Made by a program: the position numbers and the translations under genes. The notes beneath the pieces were generated by a model. That model did not search any database, was not told the origin of the DNA, and saw nothing but the letters and a program-made list of their open reading frames with translations. Below are positions 36,387 through 45,022 of a stretch of 64,000 nt of DNA, piece by piece; the first letter of the stretch is position 1; each line of letters starts with the position of its first letter. Source of the stretch: Chloroflexi bacterium bin20 (GTDB lineage: Bacteria; Chloroflexota; Anaerolineae; Aggregatilineales; Phototrophicaceae); assembly GCA_002238485.1 (NCBI GenBank), contig MPMG01000001.1, positions 434,001 through 498,000 on the forward strand. Direction: 5' to 3'.

Positions 36387-37391
36387 ATGCCCAAAGCGCT
36401 TTTTATACTGGAAGACAACATTCGTCAGCGCGTTTATCCTGACAATCTGATCGAGGAATTTGCCGAGCATGTTGAGTTCATCGCGCCGCCCCAGACCAAA
36501 GCGCAGATAACTGCCAATCCGTCACTGCTGCAAGAAATGGAGATACTCATATCGTCCTGGCGATGTCCGCGCCTGGATGCCGCCTTTCTCGCCCAAGCGC
36601 CACAGCTAAAAGCCGTCTTCTATGGCGCTGGCACGGTCAAGCGCATAGTCAGCGATGCCATGTGGGCGAGGGGAATCCGCATCACGCATGCCGCTCCTGC
36701 CAATGCCATCTGTGTAGCAGAAGTCGTGGTCGCGCAGATCGTACTCTCATTGAAAGGCATGTGGAGCGAAGTCGAGCGCGTGCGGCAAGAGCGCAGTTTT
36801 GACAAATCCAGCAAGAACCGCAACTATCTGGGCGTGCGCGACGCGACTGTTGGCATCATCGGCTTGAGCATGGTGGGCAGACAGGTCATTCGCTTGCTGT
36901 CGCCTTATCGCATGCAGATTCTCGCTTACGACCCCTTTGCGAGCGCTGCTGACGAGTGTGAACTGGGTGTCAAACTGGTCAGCCTGGACGACTTGTTTGC
37001 CGCATCGGCGGTAACCTCGCTGCATGCGCCCTGGCTGCCAGAGACCGAAGGCATGGTCAATCGGCAATTGCTGGAACGGATGCCGCCCTGGAGCACTTTT
37101 ATCAATAGTTCGCGCGGCGCGCTGGTCAACGAAGACGATCTCATTGATGTGCTGCGCCTGCGACCGGATGTTTACGCGCTGCTGGATGTCACGCATCCCG
37201 AGCCGCCCCTGCCCGAGTCGCTGCTGTATGACCTGCCCAATGTGCTATTGACTCCGCACACGGCCGGCGCTATCGGTGTGAATGACACAGTGCGCCTGGG
37301 CGAGTGCATGCTGGATGAACTGATTTCTTACCTGAGAAGCGGCGAATTGCGTTTTGAGATCCAGCGCGATCGCTTGCCGACTATGGCATAA
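36387..37391 (+). CDS. D-isomer-specific 2-hydroxyacid dehydrogenase family protein
   Basis: The 334-residue protein has the NAD-binding loop GIIGLSMVGRQV (the second canonical Gly is Ser), and the catalytic Arg (NSSRGALVNE), Glu (DVTHPEPP) and His (LTPHTAGA) in the standard order. The family oxidises or reduces 2-hydroxy acids. The gap before it has an extended -10-like TGATAATAT near 36345-36355 and AAGGAG before the ATG. It starts a plus-strand run with the PhyH, DapA-like and OYE-like genes. Confidence 0.9.
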   Translation: MPKALFILEDNIRQRVYPDNLIEEFAEHVEFIAPPQTKAQITANPSLLQEMEILISSWRCPRLDAAFLAQAPQLKAVFYGAGTVKRIVSDAMWARGIRITHAAPANAICVAEVVVAQIVLSLKGMWSEVERVRQERSFDKSSKNRNYLGVRDATVGIIGLSMVGRQVIRLLSPYRMQILAYDPFASAADECELGVKLVSLDDLFAASAVTSLHAPWLPETEGMVNRQLLERMPPWSTFINSSRGALVNEDDLIDVLRLRPDVYALLDVTHPEPPLPESLLYDLPNVLLTPHTAGAIGVNDTVRLGECMLDELISYLRSGELRFEIQRDRLPTMA

Positions 37392-37417
37392 TTGCCAAAA
37401 GCCGCGAGGACAAGGGC

Positions 37418-38189
37418 ATGACTGCCGAAATGCTGCGTTACAGCGAACTGACCGACAACGAAGTCAATTTCTATGACAAGTACGGCTACCTGTCGCTGCC
37501 CGGCTTGCTCAGTCGCGAGGCGGCGGAAGACCTGGCTGGTGACGTGTTGCACATCATGGCGGGCTTGGGCATCAGCCTCGAAGCCCTGCACCGCGCCAGC
37601 ACATCCAAAGACAAGCTGCGTCAAAGCCGCCAGTATCTGGGCTGGTTCGGGCTTGGCGCGCCTGGTGCACAGCGAGGCTTTGAAGGCGATTGCTGCGCGT
37701 CTGATGGGCGGACCATCGACTGTCTACCTGCCTTTCACAGCTGTCAAGAGTGGTGGCGGCGGTGGCAGATTTCATTTTCACCAGGACAATCAATACACGC
37801 GCTTTGACGGTCCAGGCATCAACATCTGGTTCGCGTTGATGGAAATGAGCCCGCAGAATGGCTGCTTGCAAATCGCGCCGGCGACGCACCTGGCTGGCAC
37901 GATCGAGTCTATAGAAAGCGAAGACCGCGATGGACACCGCACAGTCGCAGTCGAGCCGCAGTCTTTTTTGCCGCTGCGCATGATGCCGGGCGATGCCGTG
38001 GCCTTCACAAGGCTGACTCTGCATGGCTCTGGCGCAAACAGCACCGACCAACCGCGTCTGGGTTATGCTGTGCAATACCACCGTGATGATGTGCGGGCCA
38101 GCAAGAATGGCGTCGAAATCGGCTTGCTAAAAGACAATCCGCCCTTCCATGTGCGGCCAGTCGCCGATATTTCGCCGAATATGGAATGA
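37418..38189 (+). pseudogene. Phytanoyl-CoA dioxygenase family gene with a frameshift
   Basis: The N-terminal part (from ATG 37418, MTAEMLRYSELTDNEV) is in one frame up to about 37638. The rest (GSGLARLVHSEALK to the stop at 38189) is in the next frame. The later part has the Fe ligands of PhyH 2-oxoglutarate dioxygenases, HFHQDNQY (His-X-Asp) and the distal His in LTLHGSGAN. Reading QYL then AGSGLARL requires removing one base from the GGG at 37639-37641. It could be a true pseudogene, a sequencing or assembly error, or programmed slippage. The function would be an oxidative step on a small organic acid. Confidence 0.8.
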
Positions 38190-38219
38190 TTATCGAGACA
38201 AGTAAACAAGGATTGCGCT

Positions 38220-39173
38220 ATGCAGCAAGAGCCGCAAGATCTCATCCGTCCCAGTCGCAAAGTCGAAGGCATCTCGGCGATATTGCTGCCCTTCCACGCG
38301 AATGGCGAGATAGACTGGACGGGTTTGACCAATCATATACGGCGCACGGCAGAGGCCGGGTTAACGCCTGCGGTCAACATGGATACCGGCTTTGCCAACC
38401 TGATATCCGAAGACGAGCGCCAGAAAGTCTTGCGGGCCACGCGCTCGACGCTGGATGGTGGCGCATTTGTGGCCGGCGCCTTTGTGGGTGACAAGCCGGG
38501 CGCTGTCTTTGACGCAGACGCCTACTACAGCCAGGTGGAGGGCATCCAGAGACAGGGCGGGCTGCCCATCGTCTTCCAGTCCTTTGGATTGACAGGGCAG
38601 AGCGATGAGGAGATCCTGCGCGCGTATGAAGCGATCGGCGCGAAGACCGATGGTTTCATCGCCTTCGAGCTGGGCAAGATGTTCGCTCCCTTTGGCGCGA
38701 TCTACAGCCTCGATACCTACCGCGGCTTGCTGGCTGTGAATAAATGCCTGGGCGCGAAGCATTCGTCGCTAAGCCGCCAGCTGGAATGGCAGCGCATCCG
38801 CCTGCGCGATGATGTACGTGCCGATTTCAAAGTGTATACCGGCAACGATCTGGCGATTGACATGGTTATGTATGGCAGCGATTACCTTCTGGGCTTGAGC
38901 ACCTTTGCGCCCGATCTGTTTGCCCAGCGCGACCACATGTGGTTGAATGGCGATGCGGGCTTCTATGAGCTGAACGACCTGCTGCAATATCTGGGCTTCT
39001 TGGCATTTCGTCCGCCGGTGCCGGCATACAAACATTCGGCTGCCCAATTCCTAAAACTTCGTGGCTGGATCGAATCGAATGAAACCCATGCCGACTCGCC
39101 AAGCCGTCCGCAAAGCGACATCTCCATCCTGCGCGACATTGCCCGGCGGCTTGACGTCCTGGACGAAAGCTAG
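38220..39173 (+). CDS. Dihydrodipicolinate synthase family protein
   Basis: The 317-residue TIM-barrel has the family N-terminus ([24 protein letters not shown]), a segment [12 protein letters not shown] in place of the usual GTTGE loop, and a probable Schiff-base Lys in [10 protein letters not shown]. The family includes aldolases and dehydratases acting on 2-oxo acids. The neighbours are catabolic and no lysine genes are near, so DapA itself is unlikely. It ends four bases before the OYE-like gene. Confidence 0.8.
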   Translation: MQQEPQDLIRPSRKVEGISAILLPFHANGEIDWTGLTNHIRRTAEAGLTPAVNMDTGFANLISEDERQKVLRATRSTLDGGAFVAGAFVGDKPGAVFDADAYYSQVEGIQRQGGLPIVFQSFGLTGQSDEEILRAYEAIGAKTDGFIAFELGKMFAPFGAIYSLDTYRGLLAVNKCLGAKHSSLSRQLEWQRIRLRDDVRADFKVYTGNDLAIDMVMYGSDYLLGLSTFAPDLFAQRDHMWLNGDAGFYELNDLLQYLGFLAFRPPVPAYKHSAAQFLKLRGWIESNETHADSPSRPQSDISILRDIARRLDVLDES

Positions 39174-39176
39174 CCC

Positions 39177-40613
39177 ATGGCGATCAGACGCGTTGCCCAG
39201 TTGCGGTCATTTGAACAATTTAGCAGCTACTGCCAGTCGGTCGGCGCCAACTTGCCGATAGACGAGCAGCTTGTGCGCGGCAAAACATCGCCCCTGGCGC
39301 GTTCCTACGCGTATCGTGGGCGGAGGCTGGCCAATCGTTTTTGCATTTTGCCGATGGAAGGCTGGGATGGTAGGGCAGATGGAATGCCCTCCGAGTTGAC
39401 GCGGCGGCGCTGGCGGCGATTTGGGCAGAGCGGCGCAAAGTTGATTTGGGGCGGCGAGGCTGTCGCGGTGCGCCACGATGGACGAGCCAATGCCCGCCAA
39501 CTGGTCATCAACGACGCCAACCTGGCTGGCATTGCTGGATTGCGGGACGACCTGCTGGACGCGCATGCCCAGGACTTTGAGGGCGCACAGGACTTGCTGA
39601 TCGGCTTGCAATTGACGCACTCCGGACGCTTTTGCCGTCCCAACAGCGCTCAGCTCGAGCCGCTTGTGCTGTATCGACACCCAGTTCTCGACGCCAAATT
39701 CCAGGTCGAAGACGACTCTTGCGTGATGAGCGATGCCGATATCGAGCAGCTGATTGAAGACTTCGGGCAGGCCGCTGTACTTGCCCAGCAGGCCGGTTAT
39801 GACTTTGTCGATATCAAACATTGCCACGGCTATCTGGGGCACGAATTCCTCAGCGCAGTTGACCGCGACGGCAAATATGGCGGCGGCTTCGACAATCGCA
39901 CGCGCTTTCTGCGCGAAACAGTCGAGTTGATCCGCTCCCGCGCGCCCGGGTTGGACATCGGCGTGCGTCTGAGCGCCATCGACTGGATTCCTTTTCAGCC
40001 AGGCAGTGACAGCATCGGCGAGCCAGTGCCATTTTTGTCCCGGCGCTATCCCTACGCATTTGGCGGCGATGGAACGGGCACAGGCTATGACCTCAGTGAA
40101 CCGCGGCGCTTCCTGGACTTGCTGCAGAGTCTGGATATCCAGCTGGTTTGCATCACGGCTGGCAGCCCCTATTACAATTTTCACATCCAGAGACCGGCGA
40201 TTTTTCCGCCATCGGATGGCTACCTGCTGCCAGAGGATCCCTTGGTGGGCGTGGCGCGGCAGATACAGGTAACGGCGGAGCTAAAAAAAGCGTTCCCCGA
40301 TTTGACCCTTGTCGGCTCGGGCTATTCCTACTTGCAGGATTGGCTGCCCAATGTGGCCCAGGCGGCAACGCGCCAAGGCTTGACCGACTTTGTGGGCTTG
40401 GGACGCATGGCATTGAGCTATCCGCAACTGCCCGCGGACTTGCTGGCTGGGCGACCGTTGCAGCGCAAGCGAATCTGCCGCACATTCAGCGATTGTACGA
40501 CCGCCCCGCGCAATGGCATGGTTTCTGGCTGTTATCCGTTGGACGATCATTACAAAGCCAGCGACGAATACAAACGGCTGCTGAAGATTAAAAAAGAAGC
40601 AGCGCCGCGCTGA
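39177..40613 (+). CDS. NADH:flavin oxidoreductase, old yellow enzyme family
   Basis: The 478-residue protein has the FMN barrel signatures: [21 protein letters not shown], and [15 protein letters not shown] followed by [11 protein letters not shown], with a C-terminal VGSGYSY and [12 protein letters not shown]. It lacks the C-terminal Fe-S and FAD domains of dienoyl-CoA reductases. These enzymes reduce activated double bonds or act on N-methylated compounds. The substrate is unknown. It closes the plus-strand catabolic run. Confidence 0.88.
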   Translation: MAIRRVAQLRSFEQFSSYCQSVGANLPIDEQLVRGKTSPLARSYAYRGRRLANRFCILPMEGWDGRADGMPSELTRRRWRRFGQSGAKLIWGGEAVAVRHDGRANARQLVINDANLAGIAGLRDDLLDAHAQDFEGAQDLLIGLQLTHSGRFCRPNSAQLEPLVLYRHPVLDAKFQVEDDSCVMSDADIEQLIEDFGQAAVLAQQAGYDFVDIKHCHGYLGHEFLSAVDRDGKYGGGFDNRTRFLRETVELIRSRAPGLDIGVRLSAIDWIPFQPGSDSIGEPVPFLSRRYPYAFGGDGTGTGYDLSEPRRFLDLLQSLDIQLVCITAGSPYYNFHIQRPAIFPPSDGYLLPEDPLVGVARQIQVTAELKKAFPDLTLVGSGYSYLQDWLPNVAQAATRQGLTDFVGLGRMALSYPQLPADLLAGRPLQRKRICRTFSDCTTAPRNGMVSGCYPLDDHYKASDEYKRLLKIKKEAAPR

Positions 40614-40676
40614 AGGGGGGAGTGGTATTCCATGTAGACGTCGCCCCCCGACTTGCCAACAGAATCCGCTCGTGCT

Positions 40677-40707
40677 CTGCCCCCACGACTTTTCGGGGAG
40701 GGGGCAG
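40677..40707. repeat. GC-rich hairpin repeat, copy 2
   Basis: CTGCCCCC (40677-40684) pairs with GGGGGCAG (40700-40707), enclosing ACGACTTTTCGGGGA. The core CGACTTTTCGGGG is shared, in inverted orientation, with the hairpin at 60307-60326. It lies in the 95-bp gap between two convergent genes and has no T-run, so it is not a standard terminator. The rest of that gap (40614-40676) holds a second C-run (GCCCCCCGACTT) of the same style. Confidence 0.75.
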
Positions 40708-40708
40708 C

Positions 40709-41746
40709 CTAGAGCCAGGTGTGTTCGTTTGGCTTGAAGTTGACCATGCTGCCGTGATAGTAGGGCACGGTGGCGCGTTCTGGTTCGGCGACAGCATCCA
40801 GCCGCGCATGATCAGCCTCGCTCAATTCAACTTCCAGCGCGGCGATATTGTCATTCAAATGCGCCATGGTGCGCGGCCCGATGATGGGGGCGGTGATGCC
40901 CGGCTTGCTGTTGACCCAAGCCAAGGCGATCTGGCTGGAGCTTCTGCCTTTCTCGGCGGCGATTTCTTGCACTGCCTCCAGCACATCGAAGCCGAGGTCG
41001 GTGAAGTGCTGGTCACGCCGCCGTCGGAAAGCCGCGCCGCGCCCGGAGTCGCTGCCGAAGCGGCTGTTGCCAGGGATAGGTTCGCCGCGTTTGTATTTGC
41101 CACTCAGGAAACCGCGTGCCAGCGGCGACCAGGGGATGATGGCTATGCCATAAGACTGCGCCATGGGAATCATTTCTCGCTCGATGCTGCGGTCGAGCAA
41201 GTGATACGGCGGCTGCTCGCTCACGAAACGGTTCAACCCCAGTTCCTTCGCCACCCACAGCGATTCCATGACGCGCCAGGACGGGAATGAACTGCTGCCG
41301 ATATAGCGCACTTTGCCGGCGGTGATGAGGTCGTCCAGCGCGCGCAAGGTCTCGTCAATCGGGATATCGGGGTTGGCACGGTGCAACTGATACAAGTCGA
41401 TGTAGTCGGTTTGCAGTCGTTTAAGCGAAGCCTCGCATTGTTGGATGATGTGCCGACGATTGTTGCCTGCGGCCAGGATGTCATCGTCGTCCATGCTCCC
41501 GTGCACTTTGGTGGCCAGCACGATGCGCTCGCGCTTGCCATTGCGCCGCAATCCCTTGCCCACGACATTCTCGCTGCCGCCCCGCCAATAGACATTTGCC
41601 GTATCAAAGAAGTTGATGCCGGCCTCAATAGCGCGGTCTATCATGTCGAAGCTTTCATCTTCTGGCGTGGGTCCGCCGAAGTTCATGCAGCCGAGGCACA
41701 GCTCGCTGACCATCACACCCGTCCGTCCGAGCGAGCGATAATCCAT
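40709..41746 (-). CDS. Aldo/keto reductase
   Basis: The 345-residue protein starts MDYRSLGRTGVMVSELCLG, with ATG 41746 preceded by GGGAG. It has the catalytic tetrad in DTANVYWRGGSE (Asp, Tyr), VLATKVHG (Lys) and YQLHRA (His), and the C-terminal cofactor segment PIIGPRTMAHL. It is close to the AKR11/12-type NADP enzymes that act on sugars or aldehydes. A longer upstream frame exists but has no ribosome site and crosses into the galM region. It is divergent from galM. Confidence 0.92.
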   Translation of the reverse strand: MDYRSLGRTGVMVSELCLGCMNFGGPTPEDESFDMIDRAIEAGINFFDTANVYWRGGSENVVGKGLRRNGKRERIVLATKVHGSMDDDDILAAGNNRRHIIQQCEASLKRLQTDYIDLYQLHRANPDIPIDETLRALDDLITAGKVRYIGSSSFPSWRVMESLWVAKELGLNRFVSEQPPYHLLDRSIEREMIPMAQSYGIAIIPWSPLARGFLSGKYKRGEPIPGNSRFGSDSGRGAAFRRRRDQHFTDLGFDVLEAVQEIAAEKGRSSSQIALAWVNSKPGITAPIIGPRTMAHLNDNIAALEVELSEADHARLDAVAEPERATVPYYHGSMVNFKPNEHTWL

Positions 41747-41878
41747 CTTGTTCTCCCTTCTTGGGTTGTCTACGACCATTCTACCCACGAAATCAGCTTT
41801 TGGCACAGGGCGCTGCTGGCATGAACATCGTACAATGGCGGAATGAAACAGCCACATCCAGACAAGGCAGGAGACAAT

Positions 41879-42922
41879 ATGCGGCCCTATGGCAGATTGG
41901 CAGATGGCCAGGAGATTGTTGAATACACGTTGCAGAATACGCGCGGCATGCAAGTCAAGTTCATCACCTATGGCGGCATCATCACCTCGATTCGCGTGCC
42001 CGACCGGCAGGGACGACTGGCAAATGTGGCGCTGGGCTTTGACAACCTGACGCAATACGCAGGCGAGCATCCCTACTTCGGCGCAATAACCGGGCGTTAT
42101 GCCAATCGCATCGCGGGTGGGCGCTTCACCCTGGACGGGGCTGCCTATGATTTGGCGAAAAATGACGGAACCAATAGCTTGCATGGCGGCGCGGTCGGTT
42201 TTGACAAGCGAGTTTGGCAGGCGCATGAGCGGGATGGCGCGGTGGAATTGCGCTATCACAGCCCAGACGAGGAAGAAGGCTATCCAGGGGCGCTGGATGT
42301 TGCCGTTGGCTACAGGCTGGACGACGACAATGCGCTGCGCATTGATTACACTGCCGAAACTGACGCGCCGACCGTGCTAAATCTGACGAATCACAGCTAT
42401 TTCAACTTGCTGGGCGAAGGCGAAGGCACCATCTATGAGCATATTTTGACCCTCAATGCCGATCAATATACGCCCACGGACGCCACGCAGATCCCTAGCG
42501 GCGAGATCACGCCTGTCGATGGCACGCCCTTCGATTTCCGCGTGCCCAAAGCCATCGGTCCCGGGCAGCGCTCGGCGCACCCACAGATCCTGGGAGCAAA
42601 AGGCTACGACCACAATTTTGTGCTGCGCCGCGACGGCTTGTCTGCGGGCGAAGCAGGTTTTGCAGCGCGCGTTTATGAGCCGGTCAGCGGGCGGATCATG
42701 GAAGTCTGGACGACCGAGCCAGGCATCCAGTTCTACGCGGGCAATGTGTTGGATACCACATTGCTGGGCAGCAGCGGGCGGCTGTATCGGCAAAGCGATG
42801 GGCTGGCGCTGGAAACGCAGCATTTTCCCGATTCGCCCAACCAGCCGCATTTTCCCTCGACTGTGTTGCGTCCGGGCGAGCGCTTTCGGTCGACCACGAT
42901 GTACAAGTTTTCGACCGACTGA
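41879..42922 (+). CDS. galM: Aldose 1-epimerase (galactose mutarotase family)
   Basis: The enzyme interconverts alpha and beta anomers of aldoses. The 347-residue product has [28 protein letters not shown] (with a catalytic His nearby), [10 protein letters not shown] and, near the end, [16 protein letters not shown] with the catalytic Glu. ATG 41879 is chosen for its AGGAGA site. A TACAAT box at 41830 lies directly upstream of the alternative ATG 41843, so a leaderless form with 12 more residues is possible. Confidence 0.93.
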   Translation: MRPYGRLADGQEIVEYTLQNTRGMQVKFITYGGIITSIRVPDRQGRLANVALGFDNLTQYAGEHPYFGAITGRYANRIAGGRFTLDGAAYDLAKNDGTNSLHGGAVGFDKRVWQAHERDGAVELRYHSPDEEEGYPGALDVAVGYRLDDDNALRIDYTAETDAPTVLNLTNHSYFNLLGEGEGTIYEHILTLNADQYTPTDATQIPSGEITPVDGTPFDFRVPKAIGPGQRSAHPQILGAKGYDHNFVLRRDGLSAGEAGFAARVYEPVSGRIMEVWTTEPGIQFYAGNVLDTTLLGSSGRLYRQSDGLALETQHFPDSPNQPHFPSTVLRPGERFRSTTMYKFSTD

Positions 42923-42931
42923 GGGATGTGA

Positions 42932-43840
42932 TCAATATTGCGCGGTGGGGTCGAAGGCATCGCGCAAGCCATCGCCGATGATGTAGAGGCAGAGCACAAC
43001 CGCCGTAATCAGCAAGCCAGGCAGAATCATCAAATAGGGCGCTTTGGTGATGAATTCGCGCGATTTGCTGAGCATATTGCCCCAGGTGGCGGTCGGTGGC
43101 TGGACGCCAAGCCCGAGAAAACTCAATGACGCCTCGATCAGCATGACGATGCCGATGTTGCGCGCGAGGGTAACGATGGTCAGCGAGAAAACATTGGGCA
43201 GGATGTGGACCCGCATGACACGAAAGTCCGACGCGCCGACAGCCTTCGCGCTGATGATGTATTCGCGCGCGCGGATGGCCAGGGTTTCGCCGCGGACAAG
43301 ACGGGTTGTTGCCGTCCAAGTCAGAAAAACGATGACCAGAATCAGCGAATTCGCGTCTGGCCTGAAAACGGCAGAGATCACAATTAATAACACCAGCCCG
43401 GGTATGGCATTGAGCGTGGTGATAACCCAGTTGACCAAGTCATCAATGAGCCCACCATAATAACCAGTGAGGATGCCGAGGGTCACGCCAATCACCAGCG
43501 CGAGAAAAGCAGACATGAATCCGATAAACAACGAAACCTGCCCAGCGTATAGCAGGCGCGCAAGGTGGTCTCGCCCCAGGTTGTCCGTTCCGAGCAAGTG
43601 CCCTTCACTGAAGACCGGCAGGTATTTCGATTCCGAGGCATCGGTGGTATTGGGGTTGACGTCGAGGATGCCGGTGATGAGCGGGGCTGCGACTGCTGCG
43701 GCCGTCAAGAGCAGCAGCACGGCGATTGATGCCATCGACAGGCGGTCGCGCCACAGTCGCCGGAGCGCCTGGTCGGTGAGCGAACGACTGCGCAGGGTCG
43801 CTTCGGCATCGAGCTTTACTTTGCGTTTATAAGCCTGCAT
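42932..43840 (-). CDS. Peptide-type ABC transporter permease (DppC-like), system 1
   Basis: The 302-residue protein has the DppC layout: one helix at about 37-57, the LLGTDNLGRDHLARLLYAG motif, five more helices, and the EAA cytoplasmic loop at about 190-215 (SAKAVGASDFRVMRVHILPN). It pairs with the DppB-like permease 9 bp away. No ATPase gene is part of this unit, so energy must come from another pair, possibly the one at 49420-51449. Confidence 0.92.
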   Translation of the reverse strand: MQAYKRKVKLDAEATLRSRSLTDQALRRLWRDRLSMASIAVLLLLTAAAVAAPLITGILDVNPNTTDASESKYLPVFSEGHLLGTDNLGRDHLARLLYAGQVSLFIGFMSAFLALVIGVTLGILTGYYGGLIDDLVNWVITTLNAIPGLVLLIVISAVFRPDANSLILVIVFLTWTATTRLVRGETLAIRAREYIISAKAVGASDFRVMRVHILPNVFSLTIVTLARNIGIVMLIEASLSFLGLGVQPPTATWGNMLSKSREFITKAPYLMILPGLLITAVVLCLYIIGDGLRDAFDPTAQY

Positions 43841-43849
43841 CGGCGGCTC

Positions 43850-44932
43850 CTAGTCGATACGGATGCGCGGATCAATGAGCACATAAAGGATGTCCGAAAG
43901 CAGGAAACCCAAGATCGTGCCCAAAGAGGCGAAGATGACAATGCCCATTACAACTGGAAAATCTTGTTGAATGGCCGATGTGAAGGCGATGCGGCCGACG
44001 CCGGGCCAAGAGAAAACGGATTCGATGATGATGGCGCCCGCCCAAACATTGGTGATGATGGGACCAAGCAGGGTGGCGACGGGAATCATGGCGTTGCGCA
44101 TGGCGTGGCGGAAATTGACGACCTGCGGCGATAAGCCTTTGGCGCGGGCGGTGCGGATGTAATCCTGGCTCAGCACTTCCAGGGTGGATGTGCGCACATA
44201 GCGCGAAAAGAGCGCCACGAAACCGGCGGCAAAGACGACCGTCGGCAGAATTAAGTAATTGATTCGTTCAAAGAGAATTGGGCACTCACCAAATAGATTG
44301 GCCGTGCATCGTCCACCGATTGGCACGATATCCAGCAGCCTGCCAAATACATACAAGAGGATGTAACCCAGCCAGAAATTGGGCATAGCGTCAAAGATCA
44401 CTGCCAAGACGCGCGAGTTGTTATCGAAGGAGCGCCCTCTGGTTACAGCCGAGAGAACGCCGACAGGAATGCCAATCACCAGTGAAGTCACGACGGCGGC
44501 GATGCCCAGCTCGAGCGTGGCTGGCAGGTTGGTAAGTATGACATCCATCACCGGCTGTTTCTTCACGAAGGACCGGCCGAAGTCGCCGCGCAAGATGCCA
44601 TAATTGTCGCCCGGCGGCTCGGGTTCGCCATCGCCATCTTCATCCAGCGGCACGAGCGGCGTAAAGGCTTGATCGGCGATGCCATCGCCATCCGAATCCC
44701 AGCGCAGCCAATCGTCGCCCGCCAGCCAGCGCAAGTACTGGATGTGGAAAGGATCGTCTATGCCCAATTGGGCTGCCAGGCGCGCGCGGGTTTCGGCTTT
44801 GATGTTCGGCGCCAGATACAGCCGTTCGACAACGCTGCCGGGCGCCAGCCAGAGCAACAGGTAAGTGAGCAAGGTGATGCCAAAAAATGTTGGAATAGCT
44901 TGTATCAAGCGGCGAGCGATATATTTGATCAT
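43850..44932 (-). CDS. Peptide-type ABC transporter permease (DppB-like), system 1
   Basis: The 360-residue protein begins with the DppB N-terminus (RRLIQAIPTFFGITLLTYLL), has an extracellular loop of about 100 residues containing an Asp/Gly-rich stretch (DSDGDGIADQ and DEDGDGEPEPPG) that looks like calcium-binding repeats, then the permease core and EAA loop (RTARAKGLSPQVVNFRHAMRN). The Ca-motif-like insertion is unusual for DppB. It lies between the binding protein gene and its DppC partner. Confidence 0.92.
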   Translation of the reverse strand: MIKYIARRLIQAIPTFFGITLLTYLLLWLAPGSVVERLYLAPNIKAETRARLAAQLGIDDPFHIQYLRWLAGDDWLRWDSDGDGIADQAFTPLVPLDEDGDGEPEPPGDNYGILRGDFGRSFVKKQPVMDVILTNLPATLELGIAAVVTSLVIGIPVGVLSAVTRGRSFDNNSRVLAVIFDAMPNFWLGYILLYVFGRLLDIVPIGGRCTANLFGECPILFERINYLILPTVVFAAGFVALFSRYVRTSTLEVLSQDYIRTARAKGLSPQVVNFRHAMRNAMIPVATLLGPIITNVWAGAIIIESVFSWPGVGRIAFTSAIQQDFPVVMGIVIFASLGTILGFLLSDILYVLIDPRIRID

Positions 44933-44974
44933 GTTGGAAACCGACGTCCTGCGCGCTAGATAAACAGAATAGAA

Positions 44975-44996
44975 CGCGCCAGCCGAAACCGGCGCG
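44975..44996 (-). terminator. Hairpin with T-rich tail between binding protein and permease
   Basis: On the minus strand CGCGCC and GGCGCG form a six-base-pair stem around a ten-base loop, followed by a loosely T-rich stretch (TTCTATTCTGTTTAT). It sits in the 90-bp gap after the binding-protein stop. It may act as a leaky terminator or 3' stabiliser that keeps binding-protein mRNA above permease mRNA. Confidence 0.45.
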
Positions 44997-45022
44997 CCCC
45001 ATCTACTACTCAGTGCGGGATG

